DNA of 64,000 nucleotides, taken from the NCBI GenBank assembly GCA_023406895.1, contig JAEXTV010000028.1, positions 62,001 to 126,000 on the forward strand, given 5' to 3'. Source of the DNA: Bacillota bacterium (GTDB lineage: Bacteria > Bacillota > Clostridia > Christensenellales > SZUA-584). The translations under genes and the position numbers were made by a program. Below are positions 41,829 to 50,828 of this stretch, in pieces. Numbering within the stretch: the stretch's first letter is position 1; every line of letters starts with the position of its first letter. The notes beneath the pieces are model-generated. The model was not told the origin of the DNA. It saw only the letters and a program-made list of their open reading frames with translations, and searched no databases.

Positions 41829-42893
41829 TTAAATACAGCCGGCGATTAATTTTTTAAATGTCTCTTTTGTGCGCTCATACGAAAAATCTTTGAGCCGGCT
41901 TTGCTGCCCGCTTATCACAGTCTGCCTGAAATCCGCGTCTGTCAGGAGTCTTTCTATAAGTTTGGCGGTGAAAGCCGGATCCTTTTCATCGATAATAATA
42001 CCGCTGTTTCCCATCGTATCCGGTATGGCGGCTGCCTTATATGCAATAATCGGCACATTAAAATACATCGCCTCGAGCAGGGGAACGCAAAATCCTTCAT
42101 GCTCACTCATACATAAGAACACATCCGCCATTTTATAGTAGGCAAGAATCTGATCAAACTTTGTATGCCCAGTGAATATCACGTCGCTGATTTCCAGCTT
42201 GTTCACATAATGCTGTAATTGCCTGTAATAAGCCTCCGTGCCGCTGTATGAACCCACCAGAAACAGCCGCGATTTTTGATTGATATAAGTTTTATAATAG
42301 GCAAAGGCTCTGATGATATCCTCGTGTTTTTTGTTCGGTGCTATGCGCCCCACAAACAATATGTTCACCCAATCATCATCATATTGCTTTAGTATTTCCT
42401 CATTCGGAGCCTTTTTGTAATCATCAAACGGCACAATAATGGGCAGTATGTCTATCGGACATTGATATCCTGTTTCCAGAAGATCGGCTTTGTTGAATTC
42501 GGAATCAGCGAAGCAGCACTCCACCTTATCTTTTAAAAATTTGAGCTCCTCGCGTCCAAGATATGTCAAGTCGTAATTCGCTCTGCTATACCCGTAAAAA
42601 TATTCACAGGGCGTGATATTATGGTACACCATAATTTTTCTGCCCGGATAGTCTGCCACATGATAATTTAAATCTGTCCCTGTTGACATGTGATACAGTA
42701 TAATGTCTTTCTTGTTGAGCTTTGGCAGATGGCTGATCTTTTTCGCTGTTCCCTTTTTTAATCTCGGATCAATATTTTGAGCATAAATGTCCGTATCATA
42801 ACCCATTTCTTCAAGCAAATGCCGGATAGCGATTGTATCATTCCCAACGGCATCCCCAAAAGCGATGGTAGACAGCAATTGTACAATGCGCAT
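41829..42893 (-). CDS. GT4-family glycosyltransferase
   Basis: 354-residue GT-B enzyme with LFVGRIAPNKKHEDIIRAF in the donor domain and the terminal EX7E-type segment SEHEGFCVPLLEAMYFNVPI. The N-terminal half has IVQLLSTIAFGDAVGNDTI and YHMSTGTDLNYHVADYPGRK, a pattern common in cluster-borne mannosyl/rhamnosyl-type transferases; donor not known. It lies 3 bp after the small membrane-associated gene and 13 bp before the next transferase. Confidence 0.88.
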   Translation of the reverse strand: MRIVQLLSTIAFGDAVGNDTIAIRHLLEEMGYDTDIYAQNIDPRLKKGTAKKISHLPKLNKKDIILYHMSTGTDLNYHVADYPGRKIMVYHNITPCEYFYGYSRANYDLTYLGREELKFLKDKVECCFADSEFNKADLLETGYQCPIDILPIIVPFDDYKKAPNEEILKQYDDDWVNILFVGRIAPNKKHEDIIRAFAYYKTYINQKSRLFLVGSYSGTEAYYRQLQHYVNKLEISDVIFTGHTKFDQILAYYKMADVFLCMSEHEGFCVPLLEAMYFNVPIIAYKAAAIPDTMGNSGIIIDEKDPAFTAKLIERLLTDADFRQTVISGQQSRLKDFSYERTKETFKKLIAGCI

Positions 42894-42896
42894 AGC

Positions 42897-43325
42897 CTAC
42901 TCCTCAGCCTTGCCCGCAAGCTGCTTCTCCAACGCCTCAACACGCTGTAACAGGTTCTCTATCCGCTGCTTGTCCTTTTTTTCTTCCTGAATATAGTATC
43001 GAATCGAATTTGCCACCTTGGTCATGTAAATATTAAATTCCGACTGATCGGTGACAATGGGCGCTATATAGAACCTCGTCAGCTTTCTTATCGTCTTCTT
43101 TATCAGCACCACAATCGGGTTGCCTGTAATCGGTTTGTTGGGTTGCAGCAAACAGGTACGGTTCATCCTTTCCGTATTATCCACAAAGAAATTAAAATCA
43201 AAACAGTCATAAACCTGGCTGCTTTGTCTGGGCCTGTCAGACTCGAAAGGCAATATCTCTTTATCAAGGCCTTTTTCCTTTATTTCGGTTCGAATCTCCT
43301 GCATGATCTTTTCAATATCAACCAT
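42897..43325 (-). CDS. Small membrane-associating protein of glycan clusters
   Basis: 142 residues, no catalytic motif. It resembles the stand-alone N-terminal segment often found fused to methyltransferases or glycosyltransferases in O-antigen-type clusters: an amphipathic basic stretch (VVLIKKTIRKLTRFYIAPIV), an EFN motif, and a C-terminal coiled coil (about 105-140). ATG at 43325 lies 11 nt after AGGAG; the frame is open to 43373 without a better site. It sits between Wzt and a glycosyltransferase gene. A membrane or enzyme docking role is inferred. Confidence 0.7.
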   Translation of the reverse strand: MVDIEKIMQEIRTEIKEKGLDKEILPFESDRPRQSSQVYDCFDFNFFVDNTERMNRTCLLQPNKPITGNPIVVLIKKTIRKLTRFYIAPIVTDQSEFNIYMTKVANSIRYYIQEEKKDKQRIENLLQRVEALEKQLAGKAEE

Positions 43326-43385
43326 GACGTTTTTTCTCCTTATTGATATACAAAAGGAACTCCAACACCTCACGTCTCCTTTTGA

Positions 43386-44867
43386 TTACTTACTTATATT
43401 CCATTCATGCTTTAGCATAACCAGCCCCGGTGCCGTTTTTTCAGAGGTGATATAAAACGTTTTATAGTTTCGGATATAGTCAAGTGCCGTGCTCGTCTCA
43501 TCCTCCGCATACACACCCAGTTTGTATTCTCCCGCCACGAGATTGACAGCGTCTAACTCACATGTGACGACGCCTTCGTCGGACAGCTCCGACACGGTGA
43601 CGTTATCATTCTTGGTGCTGGCACCAAAGCAGTGAATATCATCCAGCGTGAAAAAATTGATGCCGAACACGTAGCGGTCGATTTTTTCATTAAGTTTATA
43701 ATGAATATGTACCTTTACGCTTTCGCCTTCACGCAGGTAATCCGTATTTTGACTCCCATGCGTTTCAAAACGGACATCTGTGATTGTCAGCATATTATTC
43801 CCAAATCTCATTTGGGATTCCTGATTGCCGGCTGCGCTGCTCGGCTCATCAATGTCGGTCCTTATCAGCCCCATGTCTTTTTGGTGCCTCATATTAAACC
43901 GATAGGCTTCAAATTCTTTAAGCACCTCTTCAAGCGGCCGTTTCGTCAGCTCGCTTTTTTTGATCATGAACTCTTCCGACTTCATGATAAACGACAGCAT
44001 CTCATTGAGCGACTTATAACCATTGACACAGGCATTCACAACATGGTTGCTCTCCGGAGCACGCCCCAGAAAAAAGCTGTATGCGAAATACACATCCTCC
44101 TGATTAAAATCCTTTCCGTTGTCAAACAAACTCATCCGCTTATCGTTCATGTACTTTTTGTATGCATCAGATATCTGATAACGGTCACCGTCTTTTGCGA
44201 TTCGCCCGTTATTGAGCCAAAGCACCCGATTGCAGAAGTTCTCAATCACACCGATATCATGCGTGACAAGAACGATGGTGATGCCCTCGCTTTTAAGCTG
44301 CTTTAAACGGTTAAAGCACTTGGCCTGAAAGTTGGAATCCCCCACCGCAAGAATCTCATCGATCAGCAGAATATCGGCGCTTACATTGATCGCCACGGAA
44401 AACGCGAGCCTCATATACATACCGGATGAATATGTCCTCACAGGGTTGTCGATAAACTCGTGAAGCTCCGAAAAATCAAGAATCTTTTGAAAACGTTCAT
44501 CCGTTTCCTTTTTTGTGAGGCCGAAAATGGCCGCGTTGATATAAATGTTTTCCCTTCCGGACATATCCTGATGAAAACCGGCACCGAGCTCCAATAAGCT
44601 TGAAACGCGTCCTTTGATCTCAACAGAGCCTTGTTCGGGGTACAATATCCCTGTCATCAGCTTCAGCAGCGTGCTTTTTCCGCAGCCGTTTTCGCCGATA
44701 AGCCCGACAACCTCACCTTTCTTGATCGTCAGGTTGATATCTTTTAAAACTTCCCGTTCGGTATATTTTCTTCTTTTGCTGAAAAGCGTTTTTTCCTTAA
44801 GGGTCACCGCTCTGTCGGCATAACCCTTAAACCGCTTAGTCAGATTTTTTACAATGATGACATCCAT
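43386..44867 (-). CDS. wzt: Polysaccharide ABC exporter ATP-binding subunit (Wzt type) with inserted DUF4214-like segment
   Basis: 493 residues. ATPase domain (about 1-245) with Walker A GENGCGKST (58-66), signature YSSGMYMRL and Walker B ILLIDEILAVGD; it powers export of a lipid-linked glycan through the adjacent Wzm. The C-terminal beta-sandwich (about 355-485) is the Wzt glycan-recognition domain. Between them is an unusual insert (about 255-310) with YFAYSFFLGRAPESNHVV and LSFIMKSEEF, similar to DUF4214-type repeats and to a segment of the 234-residue protein encoded at 50829-51533. ATG follows GGGAGAAAATAA and the gene starts 15 bp after wzm. Confidence 0.93.
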   Translation of the reverse strand: MDVIIVKNLTKRFKGYADRAVTLKEKTLFSKRRKYTEREVLKDINLTIKKGEVVGLIGENGCGKSTLLKLMTGILYPEQGSVEIKGRVSSLLELGAGFHQDMSGRENIYINAAIFGLTKKETDERFQKILDFSELHEFIDNPVRTYSSGMYMRLAFSVAINVSADILLIDEILAVGDSNFQAKCFNRLKQLKSEGITIVLVTHDIGVIENFCNRVLWLNNGRIAKDGDRYQISDAYKKYMNDKRMSLFDNGKDFNQEDVYFAYSFFLGRAPESNHVVNACVNGYKSLNEMLSFIMKSEEFMIKKSELTKRPLEEVLKEFEAYRFNMRHQKDMGLIRTDIDEPSSAAGNQESQMRFGNNMLTITDVRFETHGSQNTDYLREGESVKVHIHYKLNEKIDRYVFGINFFTLDDIHCFGASTKNDNVTVSELSDEGVVTCELDAVNLVAGEYKLGVYAEDETSTALDYIRNYKTFYITSEKTAPGLVMLKHEWNISK

Positions 44868-44882
44868 TTATTTTCTCCCATT

Positions 44883-45656
44883 CTACAGTTCTTCAGCAAA
44901 ACGTCTCTGAAGCTTCTGGAAAACAACAAACCCAATAATAATTAAAACGATTGATGCCAAAGCAATGATGCCGAGATTCCCGAAATCGGGCATGGTTTTG
45001 TAGAACAATATATCTCTGTACGCCCCCACGATGCCGGACATCGGATTCACACTCATGAAACCCTGCAGTCCCGGCGGCACTCGGTCTATCGGATACAGTA
45101 CCGGTGTCAGATACATCCATCCCATCATCACAATCCCGAGAATGTATGACAAATCTCTGAAATAAACTGTCAGCGAAGAAAAGAGCAGCACCAGCCCCAG
45201 CACAAATAAGTACTCCACAATCATAACCAATGGCAGCAGCAATGCGGTGACAGATACCCCCACCCCGGTGATAAACAGCGCCGCAAACACGATGATAAAA
45301 GTCAGCAGCATGTTGATAAAATTGCTCGTGACAGTAATAATCGGCAGTACAATGCGTGGAAAGTATATTTTTTGGACGAGACCCGAATTCTGCATGATGC
45401 ATTCAGACCCGATTAACACGGACGTTGAGCAAAACAGCCACGGCACAAGCGCCACAAATAAAAAAATCGCGTAGTTGTCAACCGCCGCCGGCATTATTAT
45501 CGAAAACAGCACCGTATAAATAATCAATTGAAACAGAGGATTGATCAAGGTCCATAAAAAGCCCAGAACCGAGCCCTTATAGCGCCCAGTCAGGTCTTTT
45601 TTAACCATATTTCCGATCATGTTTCTGTAATCCCAAACTTCTTTTAATATTTTCAT
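44883..45656 (-). CDS. wzm: Polysaccharide ABC exporter permease (Wzm type, ABC-2)
   Basis: 257 residues with six TM segments and the ABC-2 export pattern (VKKDLTGRYKGSVLGFLWTL near the N-terminus, VNPMSGIVGAYRDIL near the end). It forms the channel for the lipid-linked polysaccharide with Wzt. ATG overlaps the stop of the upstream glycosyltransferase. Confidence 0.95.
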   Translation of the reverse strand: MKILKEVWDYRNMIGNMVKKDLTGRYKGSVLGFLWTLINPLFQLIIYTVLFSIIMPAAVDNYAIFLFVALVPWLFCSTSVLIGSECIMQNSGLVQKIYFPRIVLPIITVTSNFINMLLTFIIVFAALFITGVGVSVTALLLPLVMIVEYLFVLGLVLLFSSLTVYFRDLSYILGIVMMGWMYLTPVLYPIDRVPPGLQGFMSVNPMSGIVGAYRDILFYKTMPDFGNLGIIALASIVLIIIGFVVFQKLQRRFAEEL

Positions 45657-46981
45657 TGATTCTCCCCATTATTCGAACACGCAAACATTTCATCAATGCT
45701 TTTGGCAATATTATCAACAATCTCAAGCCTCGGCTCTCCGGGTTTTGTATCGAGCCCCATGGCAGCAAGTTCTCTTCTTATTTTGCTCAGCGTATTATCA
45801 AGCGGCTCAACAAAAATCACTTTCTTCATAAACTCAATGATTTGAGCGGTGTATTTCTCTTTGCTATATTCTTCTTTTGCGTACGCTTTTGCGTTGTTGC
45901 CAATGGCCTTTACCAGCCCTTTGTCCCGTATCAACGCGGTCAGCTTCTCCTGCAGCGATTCCTTCATATCGTTCGGATCAATCTTAATCACGCAGTCGTC
46001 CGGCACTTCGCTGTAAACGCCGGTATCCGCAACAATCACTGTTTTTCCCTGCAGCAGCTGCTCCTGCAGTGAGGCCGATCCGCCTTCGATTGCGGGATAC
46101 CTCAAATTGCATATAATATCCGCGCTGTTGTAATAGGCTGCCAATTTGCTGTCGTCAACATATCCAATCAGCTTGAAATTCCGGCTCAGCTTCTCTTTCT
46201 TAAGCTTTCTCATAATCCGTTTTAAGTAAAACTCGTTGCTCGCTTCGCCGATCACGGTATAGCGAACATGCTTTCTTAAAAAACTGCTCCCGGCAATCGC
46301 GTCCATTACCTTCAGCACGTTTTTGTTGCTGTTCACATTTCCGACGGTTAAGATGTTCACCTTTCGCTTGTTCAGATGCACCTTAACATTTTCCTCGGGC
46401 ACAACAGGCTCATACATCTCAATCAACGGAATCACAGCCGTCGGGCCTGTATACACTTCCGCAAGCTTGCGGGCATGATACCTTGAATGTATCATGACGC
46501 CTCTCGCATTTTCACATATCAGGCGCAGCATATTGTAATTCAGCAAGTCGATGGTTGTCCACAAAACCACGCTTTTGGTATATTTCACAATTTTCTTAGT
46601 TTCTTCTTCGCCATACAAACTGGTCAGTTTGTTTACATACTCGTCCGGCTTATCAAGATAATAGCTGTGAAAGAAGTGATGCATGCAGATGTCATGCGCG
46701 ATCACCATTCCCGGATGTCTCAACATCACATTATAAATGCTTTTGTGGTACTCGCAGTGATCGCCCATGTTATATACAATCAAATCGAAGGTAGCGAGTA
46801 TTCCCGAGAGGTCCTGGCCGTCCGAATAGCAAATCACCTGAAGAGATGTGGAATGCATTGGCTGGTGCGGTTCCACAAACAATACCACTTCTGCATGCTC
46901 AGATATCGCCTCAGCCGCAAACTTGGAATACTTGCCTATCGCGCTGTAAAGTTTAAAAGGTGTAAACCATGCAATCCTCAT
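45653..46981 (-). CDS. GT4-family glycosyltransferase
   Basis: 442-residue GT-B enzyme. Donor domain with VNILTVGNVNSNKNVLKVMD, FKLIGYVDDSKLAAYYNSAD and the late NLRYPAIEGGSASLQEQLLQGK, which holds the acidic pair in a variant form. The C-terminal 60 residues form an extra helical tail. It overlaps both neighbours by 4 bp (glycosyltransferase before, wzm after), so translation is coupled. Sugar unknown. Confidence 0.88.
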   Translation of the reverse strand: MRIAWFTPFKLYSAIGKYSKFAAEAISEHAEVVLFVEPHQPMHSTSLQVICYSDGQDLSGILATFDLIVYNMGDHCEYHKSIYNVMLRHPGMVIAHDICMHHFFHSYYLDKPDEYVNKLTSLYGEEETKKIVKYTKSVVLWTTIDLLNYNMLRLICENARGVMIHSRYHARKLAEVYTGPTAVIPLIEMYEPVVPEENVKVHLNKRKVNILTVGNVNSNKNVLKVMDAIAGSSFLRKHVRYTVIGEASNEFYLKRIMRKLKKEKLSRNFKLIGYVDDSKLAAYYNSADIICNLRYPAIEGGSASLQEQLLQGKTVIVADTGVYSEVPDDCVIKIDPNDMKESLQEKLTALIRDKGLVKAIGNNAKAYAKEEYSKEKYTAQIIEFMKKVIFVEPLDNTLSKIRRELAAMGLDTKPGEPRLEIVDNIAKSIDEMFACSNNGENQ

Positions 46982-48018
46982 TTCAGCAAACTCCTAATCA
47001 CATTATCCCACGTAATGCCAAGCTCTTTGAGCAACTGCATACCGTTCCTGCCCATCTCAATCGCCTTTGGCTTGTTGTTATAAAGCTTGTCCATAGCGGC
47101 AGCCAAAGCCTTGGGCGTCGATTCGGTCATATACCCCGTTTCGTTATCCTTCACAACCACATATGTTCCGCCTGCGTCATAGCAGCTTATCATGGGCTTG
47201 CCGGAATGAATGCCCTCCAGTGTCACATATCCGTAAGAATCCTCATCATACGGAATGTAAATACCGCCGAGACAGTTCGCAAACAGATCCGCTTTTTCCT
47301 GCTGAGAGATAAACCGGTTCATATACGTCACTTTATCGTGAAGGGCGTATTTTTCAATCAGTTCAAATATCCTCTTCTCGTCGTCCGCTGAATCGCCTTT
47401 CCCCGCTATCACAAGCTTCACGCCGCTTTTCACATAGCGCATCGCCTCAACAGCCATATGCTGCCGCTTTGAATGGTTGACCCTGCTTGGATAAAAGATA
47501 TAATCACCGCATTCTTTGCAATCATACAGCTCCGATTCCATCAGCGGCGGATACAGCACTTTCGAAGGGATATTGTTATACTTCATCAAACGTTCGGAAA
47601 CGACTTCCGAATTGGTATAAATTCGCCCCGTCAGCCCACTAAAACACTCATTATCCGACTTATGTATCGCCTTTTTAAGCTTTTGATATTCGTGCTCCTG
47701 CGTAAAGAAGTCGTATTCCGTATTCTGCAGATCGTACGCTTGTCTGAATTGATGCAAAAGCCACAACGTTTTGTTTGGATGTTCAATATAATAAGCCGGA
47801 AATTTCAGCGCAATCACTTTTTCGGTGTTCATAAGCCGTGTGAGCCTAACCGCCAGCATACTCTCGGCAATCTGTGCGGCTGAGCCCCATGCAAAAGGAA
47901 GCCTGATCACTTGAGCTTGATGGCCGTACTCATTAAACTTGTCCGCGAGGCTGTCAGCCAAAAATTCAGCGCCGCCATATAAAAACGGAACCATATTGTT
48001 GACGATGGCTATCTTCAA
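46978..48018 (-). CDS. GT4-family glycosyltransferase, paralogue of next gene upstream
   Basis: 346-residue GT-B enzyme: N-terminal VPFLYGGAEFLADSL, donor domain FYPSRVNHSKRQHMAVEAMRY and YIPYDEDSYGYVTLEGIHSGKP with the EX7E pattern. Clearly related along its whole length to the 347-residue enzyme encoded just upstream, which suggests a tandem duplication and successive transfer of like sugars. ATGA overlaps on both sides. Confidence 0.9.
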   Translation of the reverse strand: MKIAIVNNMVPFLYGGAEFLADSLADKFNEYGHQAQVIRLPFAWGSAAQIAESMLAVRLTRLMNTEKVIALKFPAYYIEHPNKTLWLLHQFRQAYDLQNTEYDFFTQEHEYQKLKKAIHKSDNECFSGLTGRIYTNSEVVSERLMKYNNIPSKVLYPPLMESELYDCKECGDYIFYPSRVNHSKRQHMAVEAMRYVKSGVKLVIAGKGDSADDEKRIFELIEKYALHDKVTYMNRFISQQEKADLFANCLGGIYIPYDEDSYGYVTLEGIHSGKPMISCYDAGGTYVVVKDNETGYMTESTPKALAAAMDKLYNNKPKAIEMGRNGMQLLKELGITWDNVIRSLLK

Positions 48019-49058
48019 TTGGTAAACCTCCTAATCACATTATCCCATGTGATATCAAGATCACTGATCCGCTTGATGCCGGCGCGGCCCATCTTCTCGG
48101 CCAGCTTTTTATCTTCGTACAGTCTGTCAAATACAGCGGCGAGCTTAACCGGGTCACTGTCTGTTAAAAATCCGTTTTCTCCGTCAACAATCAGCTCATC
48201 CGTCCCTCCCGAGTCTGTGCAGGATATCACCGCTTTTGCGCTGTGGTGAGCTTCCAGCGACGGATATCCGTACGAATCCTCATCAAACGGTATATATGCT
48301 ACAGCGAGGCACTTCGCGAGGTATTCAGCCTTTTGCTCCTCTGATATCCACTCATTCTTTACCGTTACCTTGCCCTGCAATGAATTGGATGTGATAAAAT
48401 CGGCAATCTTATCACCGTACAACGGCGATTCAATAACGCCGGTAATCAATAGCTTGACATCCGTTTTGGTATATTTCATCGCTTCCACCGCAAGATGCTG
48501 ACGCTTGTGTCCGCAAATCCGGCTGGGATAATAAATATAATCCCCGTAACTGTCACAATAAAACTGTTCCGGTTTTAATATCGGCGGATAAACCGGTTGC
48601 GCTTCTATGCCGTTAAAATCAAGCAGCCGTTTGGATATCACTTTGGAATTGGTGTAAATCTGCTTTGCTTCGGCAAATGCGACGGTGTCTGCGCGCATGA
48701 CAAACTCACGTACCGCACGTCCTTCATTTGTATGCGGCACGGAATATTCGGTGTTCCATAAATCATACGCTTCCCGGTAATGATGGATAAACCATAAGTA
48801 TTTTTGGTTGTGTCTCAGCAAATAAGACGGCATTCTGACACAGATTAAACGCTCGGCGGCATCTTCCAGATGATAGAGACGCATCGCCAGCATCTGTTCC
48901 ATAAATATGGCATGATGTGAATCAAACGGAAATCCGATCATTTCCGCCTGATGCCCGTATTCATTAAGCTTTAGCTCGAGCCATTCACATATCTGTGTGC
49001 CGCCGCCATATATATGGGGCACAATGGTTGTCCCTATTATGATCTTCAATCGGTTCAC
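48015..49058 (-). CDS. GT4-family glycosyltransferase, paralogue of next gene downstream
   Basis: 347-residue GT-B enzyme: N-terminal VPHIYGGGTQICEWLELKL, donor domain YYPSRICGHKRQHLAVEAMKY and YIPFDEDSYGYPSLEAHHSAK. Pairs with the following paralogue. It begins 6 bp after the aminotransferase stop, hence one transcript. Possibly adds the 4-amino sugar made by the next two genes; inference. Confidence 0.9.
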   Translation of the reverse strand: MNRLKIIIGTTIVPHIYGGGTQICEWLELKLNEYGHQAEMIGFPFDSHHAIFMEQMLAMRLYHLEDAAERLICVRMPSYLLRHNQKYLWFIHHYREAYDLWNTEYSVPHTNEGRAVREFVMRADTVAFAEAKQIYTNSKVISKRLLDFNGIEAQPVYPPILKPEQFYCDSYGDYIYYPSRICGHKRQHLAVEAMKYTKTDVKLLITGVIESPLYGDKIADFITSNSLQGKVTVKNEWISEEQKAEYLAKCLAVAYIPFDEDSYGYPSLEAHHSAKAVISCTDSGGTDELIVDGENGFLTDSDPVKLAAVFDRLYEDKKLAEKMGRAGIKRISDLDITWDNVIRRFTN

Positions 49059-49064
49059 ATCCTG

Positions 49065-50180
49065 TTACGCATTGATATGCTTTTTAATCCTGTCGCAGAT
49101 ATACTTGACATCTTCGGGTGTTAAAGCCGCATGCGTCGGCAAATTAACGCCTCTGGCCGCAATATCTTCCGACACATTGCAGCCGGCGTTATCGTTATAA
49201 AACGGAGGCATAATATGCATCGGATAAAACAACGGACGGGTTTCAATTCCATCCTTTTGCATCAGCTCCATAAACTCGTCTCTTGAAACGGCGCATTTAT
49301 CCCCCAGAAGTATAGAGAACATCCACCACACATTTTTCGCGTTGGCCGTCGCTTTTTGGAACGAGACGAAACCTTGCGCCTCCGCATCGGCCAGTTCCTC
49401 AAAGTACCATCCGGCCACGTTTTCTCTCGCTTCTATAAGCTTATCAATATTCTCAAGCTGCGCAAGCCCAATTGCGGCTTCAATGTTGGTCATGCGGTAA
49501 TTGTACCCCGTTACATTAAACCAGTACCTTCTGTTCGGATCCATCCCCTGGCCTTTATATAGGCGCATCTTATCCGCAAGCTCGTCATCGTCCGTCACAA
49601 TCATACCGCCTTCGCCGGTGGTGATCACCTTGTTGCCAAAAAAGCTGAAGGTGCCCGCCTTTCCGAGTGTTCCGGCTTTCTTACCGTCAAATTCAGCACC
49701 GTGGCATTCCGCGGCATCCTCAATCACATACAAGCCGTGCTGCTGCGCGATATCGTTAATGCTGGCCATATCACAGGGATTGCCATAAAGATGGACCGGT
49801 ATGATTGCCTTTGTTCTGCCTGTGATTTTGCGTTTCACATCCTCAGGGTCTATGTTCCAAGTATCGGGCAGGCAGTCCGCAAAGACCGGAGTTGCCCCGC
49901 AGTATTTCACCGCGTTGGCCGTCGCAATATAAGTAAAGGACGGTATGATGACTTCGTCGCCCGGCTTGATATCGAGCGCAATTAAAGGCAGATGAATCGC
50001 AACCGTACCGTTGCAGCATGTCAGTGCATGCTTGCATCCCATATATTGTGCATAAGCGCTTTCAAATGCGCCGATGTATTTGCCGTTGGAGGATATCCAT
50101 GTTGTATCCAAACAATCATTTACGTATTTCTTTTCATTTCCCATTAAGTATGGAACGGCGACTGGTATAAACTTGCCCAT
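49065..50180 (-). CDS. PLP-dependent sugar aminotransferase (DegT/DnrJ/EryC1 family, perosamine-synthase-like)
   Basis: 371 residues. Converts a nucleotide-linked 4-keto sugar to the 4-amino sugar using PLP. PLP-binding Lys184 in SFFGNKVITTGEGG, Asp155 in YVIEDAAECHGA, and EVIIPSFTYIATANAVKYCG are in place. The overall pattern (GNPCDMASI, MRLYKGQGMDPNRRYWF) is closest in my reading to GDP-perosamine synthases, with PglE-type UDP-sugar aminotransferases as the alternative. ATG follows AAAGGATAAAATA. It pairs with the acetyltransferase gene 17 bp upstream, giving a 4-acetamido-sugar. No matching dehydratase is in the window. Confidence 0.92.
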   Translation of the reverse strand: MGKFIPVAVPYLMGNEKKYVNDCLDTTWISSNGKYIGAFESAYAQYMGCKHALTCCNGTVAIHLPLIALDIKPGDEVIIPSFTYIATANAVKYCGATPVFADCLPDTWNIDPEDVKRKITGRTKAIIPVHLYGNPCDMASINDIAQQHGLYVIEDAAECHGAEFDGKKAGTLGKAGTFSFFGNKVITTGEGGMIVTDDDELADKMRLYKGQGMDPNRRYWFNVTGYNYRMTNIEAAIGLAQLENIDKLIEARENVAGWYFEELADAEAQGFVSFQKATANAKNVWWMFSILLGDKCAVSRDEFMELMQKDGIETRPLFYPMHIMPPFYNDNAGCNVSEDIAARGVNLPTHAALTPEDVKYICDRIKKHINA

Positions 50181-50197
50181 TATTTTATCCTTTCTAA

Positions 50198-50824
50198 CTA
50201 TAAGTTGCGAACGACTCTTGCGGGAACGCCGTAAACCATCACGCGCTCCGGTATATCTTTGACGACAGCCGCGCCGGCACCGATATAGCTCCAGCTCCCG
50301 ATGCGCAGTCCGTCTATTACATTGCTTCCGGTTCCAATATGCGTTCCGTCTCCCACGGTCACTGTGCCTGACATAGCAACGCCCGGCGCGATATGGCAGT
50401 CTCGTCCTATTTTGCAGTCGTGGTCAATACAGCAATTGGTGTTGATGATGCAATTATCTGCGATGACCGTATTCACATTCACCACTGCACCCGCCATCAC
50501 GCATATACCGGTTCCCAAAACCGCACTTCTTGAAATATGCGAATTGCTGCTGATAATATTGACAAAGCTGAACCCAATATTTTTCAGCTTAAAAAAAAGA
50601 CTGCTTCTCAGCTTGTTTTCTCCGATCGCAATAAACGCGCTTTTTATACCTGACTCATAGAATTTCTCCAAATCATCGTCATTGCCGATAACCGGAATAC
50701 CGAGCACACTGCCCGGCTTATTATCGATAAAACCCGCGATTTCAATCTGTTCGCTTTCCAGCGCGATATCTGCCACAGAACGTGCATGCCCGCCGGCGCC
50801 GACAATCAAAATCCTCTCTTTCAT
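50198..50824 (-). CDS. Sugar O/N-acyltransferase, PglD/NeuD-like left-handed beta-helix
   Basis: 208 residues. N-terminal Rossmann part (ILIVGAGGHARSVADIAL) binds the nucleotide sugar; the C-terminal hexapeptide repeats form a trimeric beta-helix with catalytic-base His135 in NCCIDHDCKIG and the acetyl-CoA end (GAGAAVVKDIPERVMVYGVPAR). With the neighbouring aminotransferase it most likely N-acetylates the 4-amino sugar (as in perosamine or bacillosamine pathways). It starts 4 bp after the 234-residue gene's stop. Confidence 0.92.
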   Translation of the reverse strand: MKERILIVGAGGHARSVADIALESEQIEIAGFIDNKPGSVLGIPVIGNDDDLEKFYESGIKSAFIAIGENKLRSSLFFKLKNIGFSFVNIISSNSHISRSAVLGTGICVMAGAVVNVNTVIADNCIINTNCCIDHDCKIGRDCHIAPGVAMSGTVTVGDGTHIGTGSNVIDGLRIGSWSYIGAGAAVVKDIPERVMVYGVPARVVRNL

Positions 50825-50828
50825 AGTT

